The position numbers and the translations under genes are program-made. Shown here in pieces: positions 12,860-13,798 of a stretch of 13,798 bases of DNA (position 1 is the first letter of the stretch; every line of letters starts with the position of its first letter). The stretch comes from JBDHTS01 sp039808845 (GTDB lineage: Bacteria; Pseudomonadota; Alphaproteobacteria; Micavibrionales; Micavibrionaceae). The stretch lies in the NCBI GenBank assembly GCA_039808845.1, contig JBDHTS010000063.1, positions 1 to 13,798 on the forward strand. Direction: 5' to 3'. Under the pieces are notes generated by a model, which was not told the DNA's origin, made no database searches, and saw only the letters and a program-made list of their open reading frames with translations.

Positions 12860-13798
12860 TTACGGAAACTGAACGTTGCCCTGGGTTTTCTGGAAGGGGC
12901 GCGGGACGGGAGTGGGGGCTGGCGCGGCCTTTTTGATGACCGGAGTCTTCAGGCTGCCGAATTCGCCGCGTTTGATGGCGTCTTCCAGTTTTTCGCGCAG
13001 AAGGAGGATGGTGATGCGTCGGTTGCGGGCGTCAAGCGGGTTTTTCTCGATAAACGGCTCGGTATCGGCCTTGCCCATGACATTGGCCAGGCGCTTTTCA
13101 GGGATGCTGCGGTCCATGAGGAGGCGGCGGCTGGCGTTGGCGCGGTCGGCTGAAAGCTCCCAGTTGCCGTAACCATTCGGGCTGGCGTATTTCGCGGAAT
13201 CGGTGTGGCCGCGGATGGATATGGCATTGGGCAGCTTTCGGATTAATTCCGCCACCTTGCCCATCAATTTCTGCGTCTTTTCGTACATGACGGCGCTGCC
13301 CGACGGGAACATCGGGTCGCCGTCCTGGTCGATAATCTGGATTCGCAGACCTTCGGGCGTAATGTCGATCATCAGGTGAGAGGCCAACTCCTTCAATTCA
13401 GGGGAGGATTGAATCGCTTTTTCGATATCCTGCCGCACCTCCTCGAAACGCTCATCCTCCCGGGCGCGCAGTTCGGCCTCCATCTGTTCGGATTCGGATG
13501 AAACGGTTTCTCCGGTCTCGCCGTTGCTGGGTTTTCCGGTCGTCTGCGACTGAGTCAGGGGCTGGGACGTCTCCGCCATCGCGCCTTCCTTCGTCATGGA
13601 CAAACCGCCCATGACGCCGCCCGCGCCGCTGGTGGCCTGCGAGACCTTCGGGTGCGTGGGATCGAAATAATTGGAGATGATATCCTTTGCCTCGTTGGTC
13701 GTGACGTTCAGCAGCCAGAGCAGAAGAAAGAACGCCATCATGGCGGTCACGAAATCGGCATAGGCCACCTTCCATGCCCCGCCGTGATGGACATGACC
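12860..13798 (-). CDS. motB: Flagellar motor stator protein MotB (N-terminus cut by window edge)
   Basis: MotB anchors the MotA-MotB proton channel to peptidoglycan and powers flagellar rotation. The frame stays open to base 13798 with GHVHHGGAWK before VAYADFVTAMMAFFLLLWLLN, the standard MotB N-terminus, so only about 15-20 residues should be missing. The Asp in AYADF is the essential proton-carrying residue at the head of the single membrane span. A long, Gln/Glu-rich linker follows, then the OmpA-like peptidoglycan-binding domain: FPSGSAVMYEKTQKLM, ISIRGHTDSAKY, WELSADRANASRRLL and NRRITILLL. The C-terminus ends in a Pro/Ala/Lys tail (KKAAPAPTPVPRPF). motA would be expected upstream, outside the window on the right. 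The linker region is rich in SQ/TG residues and probably flexible. Confidence 0.95.
   Translation of the reverse strand, partial: GHVHHGGAWKVAYADFVTAMMAFFLLLWLLNVTTNEAKDIISNYFDPTHPKVSQATSGAGGVMGGLSMTKEGAMAETSQPLTQSQTTGKPSNGETGETVSSESEQMEAELRAREDERFEEVRQDIEKAIQSSPELKELASHLMIDITPEGLRIQIIDQDGDPMFPSGSAVMYEKTQKLMGKVAELIRKLPNAISIRGHTDSAKYASPNGYGNWELSADRANASRRLLMDRSIPEKRLANVMGKADTEPFIEKNPLDARNRRITILLLREKLEDAIKRGEFGSLKTPVIKKAAPAPTPVPRPFQKTQGNVQFP

Overview
The window reads as an alphaproteobacterial chromosome of moderately high GC. The basis is the ParC type and its C-terminal ending, the IlvD ending, a stand-alone MotB beginning in the GGAWKVAYADFVTAMMAFF style, and a Bpt/ATE-type aminoacyl-tRNA-protein transferase. 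I cannot place it below class from sequence alone. Most of the window is ordinary housekeeping DNA. The less ordinary parts are two AT-richer orphan genes on either side of parC, a secreted RTX protein, and several palindromic elements.

Left part (1-3335, all + strand): the 3' end of ilvD (dihydroxy-acid dehydratase); a periplasmic YcbB/LdtD-type L,D-transpeptidase; and a DUF882/YcbK (MepK-like) M15 murein endopeptidase ending in a strong terminator. The last two are a make-and-cut pair for 3-3 peptidoglycan cross-links. Between them lie a near-consensus promoter, a 14-bp palindrome overlapping its -35, and a short leader ending in a small terminator with a competing upstream stem. This could be an attenuator or a short RNA.

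Middle (3432-7757): folK and folP (folate pathway) followed closely by an unrecognised exported protein, apparently one operon. That gene overlaps the end of a minus-strand histidine phosphatase, which is divergent from recO. recO carries an in-frame insertion of about 110 bp made of C/G-run inverted repeats, an intergenic-type palindromic element translated as part of the protein. The recO end overlaps a minus-strand unknown membrane protein.

Right part (7861-13798): parC (topoisomerase IV subunit A), an unknown 142-residue protein with a weak HAD-like look but no nucleophile, and an RTX type I secretion substrate with its own clear promoter and terminator. On the minus strand are the aminoacyl-transferase bpt and a 5'-truncated motB. 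These two are separated by a palindromic repeat region containing two inverted REP-like units and a 16-bp perfect palindrome.

I see no CRISPR array, transposase, rRNA or convincing tRNA. The best leads for something new are the palindromic element inside recO, the promoter-terminator leader before the endopeptidase, and the repeated half-sites at the RTX promoter.
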